From the NCBI GenBank assembly GCA_027625915.1, contig JANTQA010000023.1, positions 16,492,001 to 16,556,000 on the forward strand: a stretch of DNA of 64,000 nucleotides, read 5' to 3'. Each line of letters begins with the position of its first letter. Positions within the stretch are counted from its first letter, which is position 1. The notes beneath the pieces were generated by a model, which saw nothing but the letters and a program-made list of their open reading frames with translations, was not told the DNA's origin and did no database searches. The DNA comes from Anaeramoeba flamelloides. Taxonomy: Eukaryota; Metamonada; Anaeramoebidae. Both the position numbers and the translations under genes were made by a program. This document shows, piece after piece, positions 1 to 10,715 of this stretch.

Positions 1-2
1 CA

Positions 3-122
3 AAAAAAAAATCTTTAATCAAAGCCAAACAAGAATTGAAAAATGGAAATCAAAGTAAAAATTTTAAAAACTTTTTTTTGAATTTATTTGTAAACGGTAA
101 AATATTTGGTAACCTGAAATAA
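3..122 (+). CDS. possible 3' end of a gene entering from the left edge
   Basis: A reading frame is open from the left edge and ends in TAA at 120-122. It gives about 39 Lys/Asn/Phe-rich residues. The sequence is less homopolymeric than its surroundings and the frame reaches the window edge, so it could be the last codons of an upstream gene. No domain can be recognised in so short a piece. Chance openness in A-rich DNA is an equally good explanation. Confidence 0.15.
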   Translation, partial: KKKSLIKAKQELKNGNQSKNFKNFFLNLFVNGKIFGNLK

Positions 123-177
123 AAAAATATCATTTATTAATTTGGAAATAACAATATTCCCAAATTAAACAAAAAAA

Positions 178-299
178 TTGGGATTGGGCAAAGGACTATC
201 CGAATTTGAGTTACAGGCGATATTGAAATACGGTGTATTAACCAATAAATACGAATTATCAAAAGAAAATCTCTGTTTAAGAAAATTCAAAATATTGTA
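178..299 (+). other. short coding-like stretch of unknown origin
   Basis: This open stretch of about 40 codons has no ATG. It is bounded by a TAA at 166-168 and by a terminal TAA. Its translation begins LGLGKGLSEFELQAILKYG and is more balanced in composition than neighbouring intergenic DNA. I do not recognise it and see no clear splice acceptor before it. It could be an exon, a gene relic or part of a repeat. Confidence 0.15.
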
Positions 300-650
300 A
301 ATTTAAAAATTTTCTTTGAAATATAAAAACTGAATTCAAGTTGTTTTAAAGTGTGATCGGAAATTATTTTAATAAAGTACTAAAAACGGGTTTATTGGAG
401 TTTGACATTTATTTTCTGAGACACTTTAAAACGTTTTATTTGACACTGTTTTTAAATGACTTGTAATTTTGATTATTTATTATAAAATTAAAATTAAACA
501 AATTATATATATATATATATATAAATGGGTGTATCTAAAAATTATTCAATGATACAAGACAATACTCAATTTTTTTTTTCAATCCATTAATTTGTTTATT
601 TTTCTATTATGTAAAAAAATAATTATATTTTTTAACCTAAAAAAAGTGAA

Positions 651-1601
651 ATGGATGTGAAATTTTCTGTAAATTGTAATAAGAATTATTTAGTAATGGT
701 ATTGATTTTTTATGCAATTGTGGTACCCATCTCATGCTTAGATTTAGTTGAGCAAAAATGGCTTCAAGTGACAATGTTTTGCGGAAGAATCATGGCGGTA
801 TCTATCCTGATCATCTCAATTTTGGTGAACATTTTTTCTCACAATGATTATAATCATGAGCACCATAGCGAACCATTTATATCAAAACCAAGATATTTTA
901 ATTTTAGTGGAATTTCATATATATTTTCTTCGTCAATTTTTGCTCAAATTGTTCATTACTCAACTACCATCATTGCGGAACCTGTTAAAAAGAAGCGTAA
1001 ATTAAAAAAATTATTTCGATCAACTTTCCAAACGACTTATGTTTTATATAATTTAATCGCGATAGTTTCTTCATTATATTATGGACCAACAACAAAATCA
1101 ATAATTTCTTTAAATTTTCGAGACTATACAGGCGGACAGAAAAACCCAACAGTGTTTATTTATATAATTAGATACATTGTCACTTTATTTCCTATAATCG
1201 ATATTTTATCAGTTTATCCAATTAATTCATTAACTTTGGCTACAGGACTACAATCCATGTTTAGTGCCTCGTCTTTAAGACATAAAAACAAACCGTCAAC
1301 AAGAAAAAAAATAATATATAGAATAATTACATCTTCAATTCCCATCTTACTCTCATTAATTGTAAAAAAAGTGCCCATAATTATAAGTTTCGATGGTATG
1401 TTTTGTGCAGTTTTAGCTTATTGTATACCACCATTATTAGTATTGAGCTCAAAAAAGATTTGTGAAAAGAAATTAGGATTCTCAAAAACTGTTTATACAG
1501 GCTGGCAAAGTTCAAAATATGTCGTGTATTTTTGTTTTATTTTTGGCGTGTGTTCCGCACTATCATCTTTAATTGAACCAATTATGGAAATTAAAAAATA
1601 A
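651..1601 (+). CDS. multi-pass membrane transporter, amino acid/auxin permease type (TMEM104-like)
   Basis: The 316-residue protein has about eight hydrophobic segments, near residues 13-33, 42-62, 86-108, 128-146, 168-198, 222-247, 249-272 and 291-311. The pattern of an unwound helix near FSGISYIFSSSIFAQ, a basic loop (VKKKRKLKKL) and a late segment FDGMFCAVLAYCIPPLL followed by KK fits the amino acid/auxin permease superfamily, and most nearly the TMEM104 branch. Members couple amino acid movement to protons or sodium across plasma or endolysosomal membranes; TMEM104 itself is poorly characterised. Typical members have 10-11 helices and 400-500 residues, so this frame looks short at its N-terminus. 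Either the first helices lie in an upstream exon I could not find, or the gene is truncated. The ATG at 651 is the first in frame. Family assignment is by eye. Confidence 0.6.
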   Translation: MDVKFSVNCNKNYLVMVLIFYAIVVPISCLDLVEQKWLQVTMFCGRIMAVSILIISILVNIFSHNDYNHEHHSEPFISKPRYFNFSGISYIFSSSIFAQIVHYSTTIIAEPVKKKRKLKKLFRSTFQTTYVLYNLIAIVSSLYYGPTTKSIISLNFRDYTGGQKNPTVFIYIIRYIVTLFPIIDILSVYPINSLTLATGLQSMFSASSLRHKNKPSTRKKIIYRIITSSIPILLSLIVKKVPIIISFDGMFCAVLAYCIPPLLVLSSKKICEKKLGFSKTVYTGWQSSKYVVYFCFIFGVCSALSSLIEPIMEIKK

Positions 1602-2392
1602 TCAATTTTTTGAATCGCAATTTTTTACATTTGATCACAAATTATTATTTATCCTTTAACGGGATTGATATTTAATTTACTTTTATTCAGCCAATCTATT
1701 TTACCCTGTAAAAAAATTAAAACATGTTTTTTGGAAATTTAATATTCTTTTTTTTTTTTGTTTTATTAATATTTTTTTTTTAACGCTATAATAAAATTGA
1801 AATCATTTTCCTTTTTTTTTTTATTTATCTTTATTACTTTAACGAGAAAAGAATTCAGTTCTTTAAAGAAATTAATTGAAATTTTCATATTAATGAAAAT
1901 ATTTGATATTTTCACCAAAAATTAAACCCAATAAAACCCATAATATATATATATATATATATATTCTCCGAAAAATACTCATTAGGGTTTAAAAACAAAA
2001 AAATCCTAATGAATATAAATATTAATTTTTTTTTTTTTTTAATTCCTTTTCCAAATCCAAAAATTGAAACTCAAAATATTTGTATTCTTGTATTTAATAA
2101 TTCAGATTTTGAATTTCCAAAAGTAACTATTTTAATATTTTTTGGTTATAAATAGTAATTCAAAAACCATTTACATAAAAAAGAAAAAGACTGATTTGTT
2201 TTATTTCCTTTTTATAAAGCAAATTGTAATATCAATCTCTTTCCAATAATTCAGAATTTATATTTCAAGATAAATCATTGGTTAATTGTTAACCTATTTT
2301 TAAAAAAAAAATGATTTTTTTTAGCAACCTAACAATATTGTGCCACAGATTTAAGAAATATATTGCATCGCTTTGGTGTCTGAAAATTGATA

Positions 2393-2588
2393 CAGTCAGT
2401 TTCACTTTTAAGGCACAAACTTTCAACGGAATTTAAGGCACAAAAAAATCTCAAATTAAGGCACAAAATTCAAATTCTAATAAAAATAAATAGTAAAAAA
2501 AAAAATTCCAAATTTTGTTCCTTAATTTGAGATTTTTTTGTGCCTTAAATTTCGTTAAAAGTTTGTGCTTTAAAAGTGAAACTGACTG
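2393..2588. repeat. palindromic MITE, family A copy 1
   Basis: An inverted repeat begins CAGTCAGTTTCAC and ends GTGAAACTGACTG, flanked on both sides by TA (2391-2392 and 2589-2590). Each arm carries spaced copies of a motif close to TTAAGGCACAAA. A CAGT terminus and a TA duplication are the hallmarks of Tc1/mariner insertions. No coding capacity is present, so it is non-autonomous. Confidence 0.9.
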
Positions 2589-3148
2589 TAATTCAACCTT
2601 TAAATTTATGGTGGAATCTAGATTGTTTTCTAAAATTGTTTGTTATTTACTAATACAAAGATCCTTTTTAACTGATGAGATCAACAAACAATAATATTTT
2701 AACTAATTTATATTTAGAGACATTCAAGTGGTGGGGAACTAATTTGAACACACTTCAAAAGCATTCGTTACTATATATTCAAGTAAATATCCTAAAGTTG
2801 AATTTAACTAAAAATACATTTTCATATCTATTTAATATTTTTTACCCGAAAAAACACCTTTTTTCTTGACAAGAGAATTTTAAAAATTTTTGTACTACTA
2901 TCAACAAAAAATACAATAACCTCAATAATTTGAAATTTAGATGAGTTGATTATATTGTAAATAAACTTTATTTATAATATTGAGAGGTTAATGGGAGTAA
3001 TAATTTCATCATACTTGAATTTTTCAATTGTTTTTTTTTTACAAATATTCCTCATTAATAAAAATTGAATATTTTAATTACAAATTCTGGAATTTTTATC
3101 TGGAATCGATAATCTTTCTATCTTACTATTATCCATCATGTGTATTCA

Positions 3149-3570
3149 GGGGGTGGGGGGGGGGGGGGGCGTATTGTCAAGTGCCTAGGTTTTCTTGGGG
3201 GTTTCTATTTTATTTAGAAAATATATTGAACTCCCATATAAACAGAAAACTCAAGAAAAGATAACGGTGATTTTTTTTACTTTGAGAAATATAAAAAATA
3301 ATTTCGAAGATTTTCTTTTTATTTCTCTATTCATAAAAAAAACTAACGGTGGTTTTCCAGTATTAGAAAGAATTTAGTAAAATCGAGTATTTTATCCAAT
3401 TCTTTCAAATCCTGGAAAATCTAACGACAGCGGATAGTTTCTATTTGGTCATGAAAATGATAGTATTATTTTTTATACATATTTTAATTAATTTTCTTCT
3501 TTTTTTTTTTTTTGATAAATTTTCTTCAATTACCTCTTTCTCTAAATAAATAAATGAATAAATAAAAATG
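3149..3570. repeat. dispersed hairpin-rich repeat, family C copy 1, with (TAAA)n tail
   Basis: The block contains short stem-forming words (a GGTTTTCTTG-type word followed by its complement in the CTCAAGAAAAG region, and an AACGGTGG word). Then comes a stretch shared almost exactly with 44665-44830, starting at GATAGTTTCTATTTGGTCAT (3433-3452). Both copies end in AAATAAATAAA-type simple sequence. The start also has a G5-T-G15 tract. The shared 3' end with a simple-sequence tail suggests retroposition, which is inference. Confidence 0.55.
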
Positions 3571-4261
3571 AATATTTTCTATTTTTCAGTATTTTCAACG
3601 TTTTTTCTGGATTTAGCATTCAAAATTCTTTTGTTGTTTATTTTTTAGGGCAAATGATTTTTTTTATAATCAAAGACATTCATCCAACAATACAGGATTT
3701 TCGATCAGGAAGAATTCAACAAATATCCTAATTTTCTTACCTAAATCTAAATTAGATGAATTAAATGAAAATTGGATTAAAATTACATTTTGAAATTCTC
3801 TTGAAATTGAAAGTTATTTTTTTACAAAAATTATTAAATAAAAATTCCCCAATTTAGAAATAATAATAAAACTAAGGAGGGAAGAAAAAATTATATAAAA
3901 AATTTAATATACTGTTAATCGATAAATAAAAGGCACAAAATTTTCATTTAGCTTTGGTAAAAAAAAAACACTTATCAAGAATAAAAAAATATCAAAGTTC
4001 TCAATTCTTAAAGCGAAACAAATATAACTGATTTTCAGAATTAAGCATTTCAAATTTGACTTTGATCTATTAAAAAAAATTAGGAAAGTTGAATGGAAAT
4101 GTTGTACAATTTATTAGAAAACTAATAGCTTACTATCAAGAAATAGATTATATTTTTTTGTTTATTTGGATCAATTTTTCAAATTTGTGATTTCAAAAGG
4201 TCTATTGGCATGTGAATCTGTTAATAAAGGTATGTTCTACTTATGTATTCATTAATATACT

Positions 4262-4340
4262 AATGTATTTGGTTAAAGAAAGGATTTAAAGAATTCAGTT
4301 TCACATAAATGATGGCACTCAAAATTTAAAAAATGTACTT
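4262..4340. repeat. dispersed repeat, family J copy 1
   Basis: About 80 bases starting AATGTATTTGGTTAAAGAAA match 47652-47731 with few differences, including the core GAATTCAGTTTCACATAAAT. The element's ends and family are unknown. Confidence 0.6.
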
Positions 4341-5661
4341 GCTTCCTAAAGGGATTAGCGTCTACCAAGGAGAAGCAAAGGAACAAAGTATGTTGTTATT
4401 GGACCAAAACACATTCGTGCTACATTGTTCAAATGTCTCTAAAAAATCGATTAAGTAAAGTAGTAATATTTGTTTATCTCATCAATTAAAAATGATCCTT
4501 GTATTAGTAAAAAACTCAACAATTTCAGGAATAAAATCTGCATTTCGCCATAAATTTAAAGGTTGAATTATCAATATTCAGACTACAAAGTCACATAATA
4601 TCAATCCTAAATTTGTGGCGAAATGTAAATTAGTTACCAAATAATTGGTTTTTTTTTAAAAATTAAATAATAAACCAATAAATTTTTTTGATAAATTTTT
4701 TCTCAAACCATGGAAATATATTGATGTTACAATTATCTGTTATAAAAGCAAACAAAACTAATCAGTCTTTGTGTTTTTATTTTGATGATTATTGAGTTAA
4801 TCTTTGAAATTAAAAAATTATAAAAATAGTTAATTTTGGAAGTTCTAAATATAAATTATTAGTTACCAGAATACTGTTATTTTGGTTTTCTATTTTTAGA
4901 TTTTGAAGAGGAATTAAAAAAAAATTTTTCAAAATTAAACTTTTTTAATTGTGATCATTAGTAAAAAATGTAATAATTTATTGTGCAATAAGATTTATAA
5001 TAGATTTTTTAGAGCTATTTGAGCCATAGGTTACTGATATCATTTATACCCAATTACAATATACTTTGATTATAGAAAAATCTACCGTGGGGCTAATCAC
5101 TTAACTGTAAAAGAATGATCTTTATTAAAGTCTAATTTCTGTAATTTAAGTCATAACCAAATATATATTTTCACTTTAAAGATTAACAATCTTATTGTGA
5201 GTATTTGGACAAATAATGGGAATAAATTTTGGTTACATTTCTAAATTTTTTTTTCTTTTTGAATTAACAATAGTTTTTTACAGGAAATAGATCGTAATCT
5301 TTGTGAACTCTATGTATTTTTGTCCCTTGTTTGTGATTAACACTGACACATAGAGTGAACTAATAATACACATTGAAAGGTATTATTTCATGAATTGAAA
5401 AAAATAATACTCTGAAATTTTATCCCTTCGAAATTTTCAAAAATAAACCAAATGGTCTTTACTCAAAAATAAGAATAATTTTACCTTTCTAATTGGAATG
5501 AATAAACCATTGAAATGTATATTAGGACAATTCAATAAGAATCCAACTAGTGTATAAGTTCACATAAACATAAAAAATTGATATCAGACAAAAGATTGTT
5601 AATTCATAAAATTTCAATTTTTTTGTGATCATTTTTTTTTGTTTTTCTATAATTTTTTGCA

Positions 5662-5928
5662 ATGAGATATTACCAAGTTGTTGGACGAGCTATTCCTACT
5701 AAAAAAGTACAAAACCCACAAATTTATAGAATGAAACTTTTTGCACCAAATAGCGTTGTTGCAAAAGCACGTTTTTGGTATTTCACAAAAAGACTTGTCA
5801 AAATTAAAAAAGTTAAAGGTGAAATTCTTTCTGTTGACGAGGTAATTACTTTTATTTTTGTTTATTGCTGAAGGAATTTTAAGAATCCTTTTTTGTTTTC
5901 ATAAATTAAATTTTTTTTATTTATTCGC

Positions 5929-5965
<37 letters not shown>

Positions 5966-6375
5966 TTCTTTCTTCTTTTTATTTGCTCTTTTACTTGTCC
6001 ACCGAAAATTTCATAAACAACAAAAAAAAAACAAAAAAAAAGATTTTCGAAAAAGATCCAGAAACAGTCAAAAATTATGGTATCTGGTTAAGGTACAACT
6101 CAAGATCAGGAAAACATAACATGTATAAAGAATACCGTGATGTAACCTTAACAGGAGCCATCCAACAAATGTATAATGAAATGGCAGGAAACCACAAAGC
6201 AAGATTCCAATCGATCCAAATCATCAAAACCAAGGTTCTTGAAGACAAAGAATGTAAACGGCCACAAACACTCCAATTCCATGACCCTAACTTAAAATTC
6301 CCATTGATCCATCGTGCAACCAAAAAGAATAAAGAAAGAAGGCCAACTTTCACAAAAAAGAAGCCATTTATCTAA
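5662..6375 (+). CDS. RPL18A: 60S ribosomal protein eL20 (L18a), two exons
   Basis: Exon 1 (5662-5841) encodes 60 residues starting MRYYQVVGRAIPT; exon 2 (6043-6375) encodes 110 more, giving 170 residues, the usual length. The join reads SVDE/IFEKDPE in phase 0. Conserved eL20 stretches are plain: RMKLFAPNSVVAKARFWYF, NYGIWLRYNSRSGKHNMYKE and YRDVTLTGAI. The 201-base intron (5842-6042) starts GTAATTAC and ends AAAAAG, with a long T run inside. The protein is a structural component of the large ribosomal subunit. Third codon positions are richer in G and C than in nearby genes, as expected for a highly expressed gene in an A/T-rich genome. The N-terminus is short like fungal rather than animal versions. 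An open frame crossing the intron at 5983 is an artefact. Confidence 0.96.
5842..6042 (+). other. intron of the eL20 gene
   Basis: The donor is GTAATTAC and the acceptor AAAAAG/ATT. The intron holds a run of about 30 T around 5932-5962. It joins two exons whose proteins are contiguous in all eL20 proteins, so it is well supported. Confidence 0.9.
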
Positions 6376-7859
6376 GGCAATTTGGATTGAGACATAAAAA
6401 GAGATTTTTCATTTTTTGTGTTTTAACTCTCCAGATCCAAGAAGAAATAAACCCCAAAATAAAAAAAAAAAACATGAAATTATTAAATCAATATTACTCA
6501 ATCTTGGCAAACCAAATAAAAAATAAATTTATTTTATACAGTCTTAAAATTTCTTTGATATTTTGCTTGATTTTTTTTTTTGAATTTTTTTTATTTTTTT
6601 TGGAACAAATTACAGAAATTTTGTTTTTCATTCTGGAACAAATCCAAAAAATTCGAAGATTTTTGAATTTTTGAGCGTAATTATTGCTCCATCGAATTAA
6701 TTTTTCATTTATTATCTTGAAAACCAAACCTTTCTTTTTATTTGTTTAATACTTCTTGTGATAATATTTATATCCTTCCTCGTTGAAATTAAACAATAAT
6801 TGAAAACCATTCTTAATATGATTCAATAAATTAATTTGAATCATCTAAATAGATACTGTAGATTACTATAACAACAGTTTCAAAGCTATGTGAAATATAA
6901 TAATCATAAGATATTTCATAAACTTTTTAAAAACAACCTCTTCAGATATTTTTAAGGAAACAAAATTAATTTTGAATTGTTTGGATTAGTTTCTCATTAA
7001 TATGTTTCCTTATCAAAGAGAAATAAGTGCATGATCAATTTGTCATAGTGATTACTAAAACATTATTTCAGGAAATATTAATATCCTTAAAAAATTTGAA
7101 AATCCAGAGATAAAATTACAAAGTATTTTCAAGTCTAATCTGTGTAGGGGCTTGTTTTGTGTTTAAACTGTTTTGACTATTGTAAAAATTATAAAATTTA
7201 TCTAATAACCCCACCAACAGCTATTTCAAGCACCTTTAAAATATATTACATTGATTATTTGATAATGGATATCCATATCAAGTAGCAATCTAAAATGTAA
7301 AAAATTATGAAATCTTATTAATAATTCACTTTTTAAATTATTCTCAACTTATAAAACCTGATATTTTGATAAAAAAAAAAAAAAAAATAAAATCATAACC
7401 TAAAAAAAGTGAAGTACAATTATCGAAAAGAGCATCAGGAATTTTGTATTATTGGACTTTGACTAAAAAGAAATTAACAATAACAATATTGATCAGTCTA
7501 TTAATTTTAAAAGACGATAAATAGTATAGTTTCTCTCAACAATTATTACTTTTTTTCCAAGATTTCTTTTTTTCTTTTCAACCCCGCTTTCTTGTTCAAA
7601 AAGCAAAGTATCTTCAAAAAAAGATAAAAGAAAAGAAAATTCTAAAAAAAAAAATTTTACAAAAAAAAAAAAAAAAAAAAGAAATGAAAAAGAATTCTAA
7701 AAATAAAAATTAATTAAAAAATTAGAAATCCATAATAAAAAAAAAAGATAAGAAAAAAAGTATTTTATTAAATAATTGAAAATTTTAATATGTTGAGACG
7801 TAACACGAGGTTAAAATAGATTCTGAAAAATAAATTCAACTAAAACTAGATACCTTATT

Positions 7860-8290
7860 TCAGGTTAACATCTTTTATTAATTATTTTTTCAAAGTTATC
7901 ATAATTTCATGTAATTGAGAAAAGATTGTGATTAAACGCATTAAGTTTCGAATACCACACTCTTTAAAAATTCCTGAATTTTGAAAAAATAACTTATTTT
8001 TACTGTATTTTTTTTTTTTTTGAAAAAAGTTACAATAAGTGAACTTTTGATTGAAACAAAAGAATGAAAAAATAATAAATATTAAAATGGTTTACAGAAA
8101 ACAACCGGGAATGTATATAAAAACAAAACATGGAAAATAATAAAATCATAAAAAAAATTCAAAAATAGAAAAAAAAATCATTTTTTAAATTTTATTTGGC
8201 CATATCTTTCGAAAGAAATTTTTGATTTTTTTTTAAAATTGAAAAATATAATTCTTTTTAGACTAGCCCGTAATAAAAGGTAATTACTTT
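7860..8290. repeat. dispersed repeat, family D copy 1 (uninterrupted)
   Basis: This block matches 18266-18636 and then, after a gap, 19218-19270. Shared words include AAAGTTATCAT near the start, AAACATGGAAAA near 8130, and AAAATTGAAAAATA/TTTAGACTA at the end. It represents the empty-site form of the copy that carries the family E insertion. Confidence 0.7.
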
Positions 8291-8320
8291 ATCTTTAAAC
8301 TATTTTAACTTTTTATTATG

Positions 8321-8516
8321 CAGTCAGTTTCACTTTTAAGGCACAAACTTTCAACGAAATTTAAGGCACAAAAAAAATCACAAATTAAAGTACAAAATTT
8401 GAAAGTTTTTTTTTTACAAATTATTTTACTAGAATCTGAATGTTATGCCTTAAAATAAGATTTTTATTTTGCCATAATTTTGGTTGGATTTTGTGTCTTA
8501 AAAGTGGAACTGGCTC
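8321..8516. repeat. palindromic MITE, family A copy 2 (decayed)
   Basis: The left end CAGTCAGTTTCAC is intact. The right end reads GTGGAACTGGCTC before a TA. The left TA has become TATG. The right arm has lost several AAGGCACAAA motifs, so this copy is older than copies 1 and 3. Confidence 0.8.
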
Positions 8517-8850
8517 TATTACAAGGAATTTCCATTTTCAAAACAAATTTATTTTATATAAATAAATTATGATCAAGAAAGAGAGTATCTAAACTTTCTT
8601 AACCTTTTCAAATTCAGATTTCAACAATTACGTCTTCATTCAATTCCTAATTAATAGATTTTTTAATTATGTTTTGTTACAATAAATTCAAATGTTTCAG
8701 TTTATTATTTTGTATATTTTTTTCTTTATAAGTTTATTGATCAACAGTTCCCATTCAATTTTAATATTCACATAAGATTCAATATTATTTTTGATGCCAA
8801 TTACAGGAAATTCGAAAAAATAAAAAATACTGAAATTTTAGCGAAAGAAA

Positions 8851-8888
<38 letters not shown>

Positions 8889-9448
8889 TGTTTTGTTCTT
8901 ATTGTTATTCCAAAATTTAGTAAATTAGAAAAATAATCAATAATGTTGTTCTTATTTTGTAGGTAAAGTATTGGAGAAGAAAAATGGTAGTACCAATTTA
9001 GCGTATTAGTATTTGTAATTTACCCTTACGGAAATTAACTTTTTATGGGTATTATCATAATGTGATTTGTTGGGATCAATATCTGTTAAGGGTGTATTTT
9101 TCAAAGGCTAGTGTTAAGATGTTTGTAATTATGCCATTTTGGCATAACTAAAATAAAAGAAAATAGCCAACAATTCATCCAACAAATGTGTAAATTATGA
9201 AACTTTTAAATTAAATTTATACTTTTTTGATAATAAGTATACTCTATTTTTCATTTCTTTTTTCATTTTTAAAAGAAAAGCTACCTCGCAAGCAAAAAAC
9301 CGCCTAAATAATACCCAGGATAACAAAATCTAAATAAAGTTCGTATTTCTGATACATTTGAAGTAATTTTGTAGAATCACATCTCCTCATTAAAAATCAA
9401 AGATTAAATCAATAGCATTTTTGATTTGAATATCACCAATTTTATTTA

Positions 9449-9645
9449 CAGTCAGTTTCACTTTTAAGGCACAAACTTGCAACGAAATTTAAGGCACAAA
9501 AAAATCTCAAATTAAGGCACAAATTTTGGAATTTAATTTTTTACAATTTATTTTAACTAGAATTTGAATTTTGTGCCTTAATTTGAGATTTTTGTTGTGC
9601 CTTAAATTTCGTTGAAAGTTTGTGCCTTAAAAGTGAAACTGACTG
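9449..9645. repeat. palindromic MITE, family A copy 3
   Basis: Near-perfect arms run from CAGTCAGTTTCAC to GTGAAACTGACTG with TA on both sides (9447-9448 and 9646-9647). Motifs close to TTAAGGCACAAA recur in both arms. This is among the best-preserved copies. Confidence 0.9.
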
Positions 9646-9930
9646 TATTACCTTGATTGTTTAGAGAAATTTTCATTCGCCGAATAGAGAAACCATAACC
9701 TTTCTCTGATATTTTTCTATTTTTTATTCATTTCTATTTTTAATTATTCTCATGAAATGATACAGAATTTGGATGTGAAAGAGATATTGCATTTATTTAC
9801 TTCTTTTTTTCTTTTTCTTTAATTTTTAATACGAATTTGATTTTAAAATAAATCAGAATTAATCCATTCATTGTATCAAAATCATAATCCGGTTTTTGTT
9901 TTGATACTCAAAATATCTTTTTTTTCATAA

Positions 9931-10510
9931 TATGTCCCTACGACCCAAAAAACACTAAAAAATGAAAACTGATCAAATACTTTCCATTAATACAATTAAA
10001 AAAACTAAATGAAAAAATAAAAATAAATAAAGTTTCAATTTAACTCTTTCTTGAAAATATTTTTTGCCAAAATCATTGAATTCACACTTGAAATTATGTA
10101 TATTTTTATATTCACTCTCTTGTTTTAACTCATTTACTAAAAGAAATTCTAAATTATGGGGAATTTTCTTTTCACAAAAGGGACTAATTTGGTCTTCAAA
10201 TGTTTTTTTTTAGTTTTAAATGGTAAAAATAAAAAAAAGTTAAACTAAAAGGATAAACTTTCTGAAAAAGTATTCTAATCTAATATATTAACTTATTCTT
10301 TGATTTCAAAATTTTCTCAGCCTCAATTTTTCAAAAAAAAATAAAAAAGTGCACAGTAATTTCAAAAAATATTTTCGATATTCAAAAGTTGAGAGTGTTT
10401 TTATTCTAAAAAAATTTATACCAGTGTTTAATTGAATTAAGTTATAAACTTAATTTTGAAAAATATTAATCAGAAAAAAATAGTGCTTAATTTTATTAAG
10501 GAAATATTCT
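9931..10510. repeat. approximately 575 bp dispersed element, family E copy 1
   Basis: It starts ATGTCCCTACGACCCAAAAA and matches 18641-19214 along its whole length with scattered changes. The ends form a short inverted repeat (ATGTCC at the left, GGA[C/A]AT at the right). No coding capacity is evident. It is non-autonomous and of unknown superfamily. Confidence 0.75.
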
Positions 10511-10715
10511 AAAAAAAAAAAAATCATCAATTGGTTTTATATTTTTTGAATTTAGTTGTTAGTCGATTTAATATTTGCCAAAAAAATCATGAAATAAATT
10601 TCCCAATCCAAGAAATAAATAATAATAAACAATCACAAAATGATTCCAAGTGTTATAATAAAAAATGAAGTTACATTTTTATTTTAATATAAAAAAGAAA
10701 TAAATAAATACACAA

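Larger units (their letters stand above)
1602..5661. other. intergenic region, 4.1 kb
   Basis: This space between the transporter and eL20 is A/T-rich with many homopolymers and an (AT)n run at about 1943-1965. It holds one copy of the 196 bp palindromic element (2393-2588), a copy of the hairpin-rich repeat with a (TAAA)n tail (about 3149-3570), a 15-base G run, and a short dispersed repeat at 4262-4340. The stretch 4740-5035 resembles the reverse complement of 38570-38860. No convincing gene was seen; the short open frames at 2675-2869 and 3028-3377 lie in repeats or low-complexity DNA. Confidence 0.6.
6376..10715. other. intergenic region, 4.3 kb, repeat-filled
   Basis: The space contains low-complexity A/T tracts, an (AT)n run at 8854-8885, two family A palindromes (8321-8516 and 9449-9645), a repeat shared with 18.27-18.64 kb (about 7860-8290) and another shared with 18.64-19.21 kb (about 9931-10510). 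No gene is convincing; open frames at 6387-6727 are A/T-rich chance frames. Confidence 0.6.
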
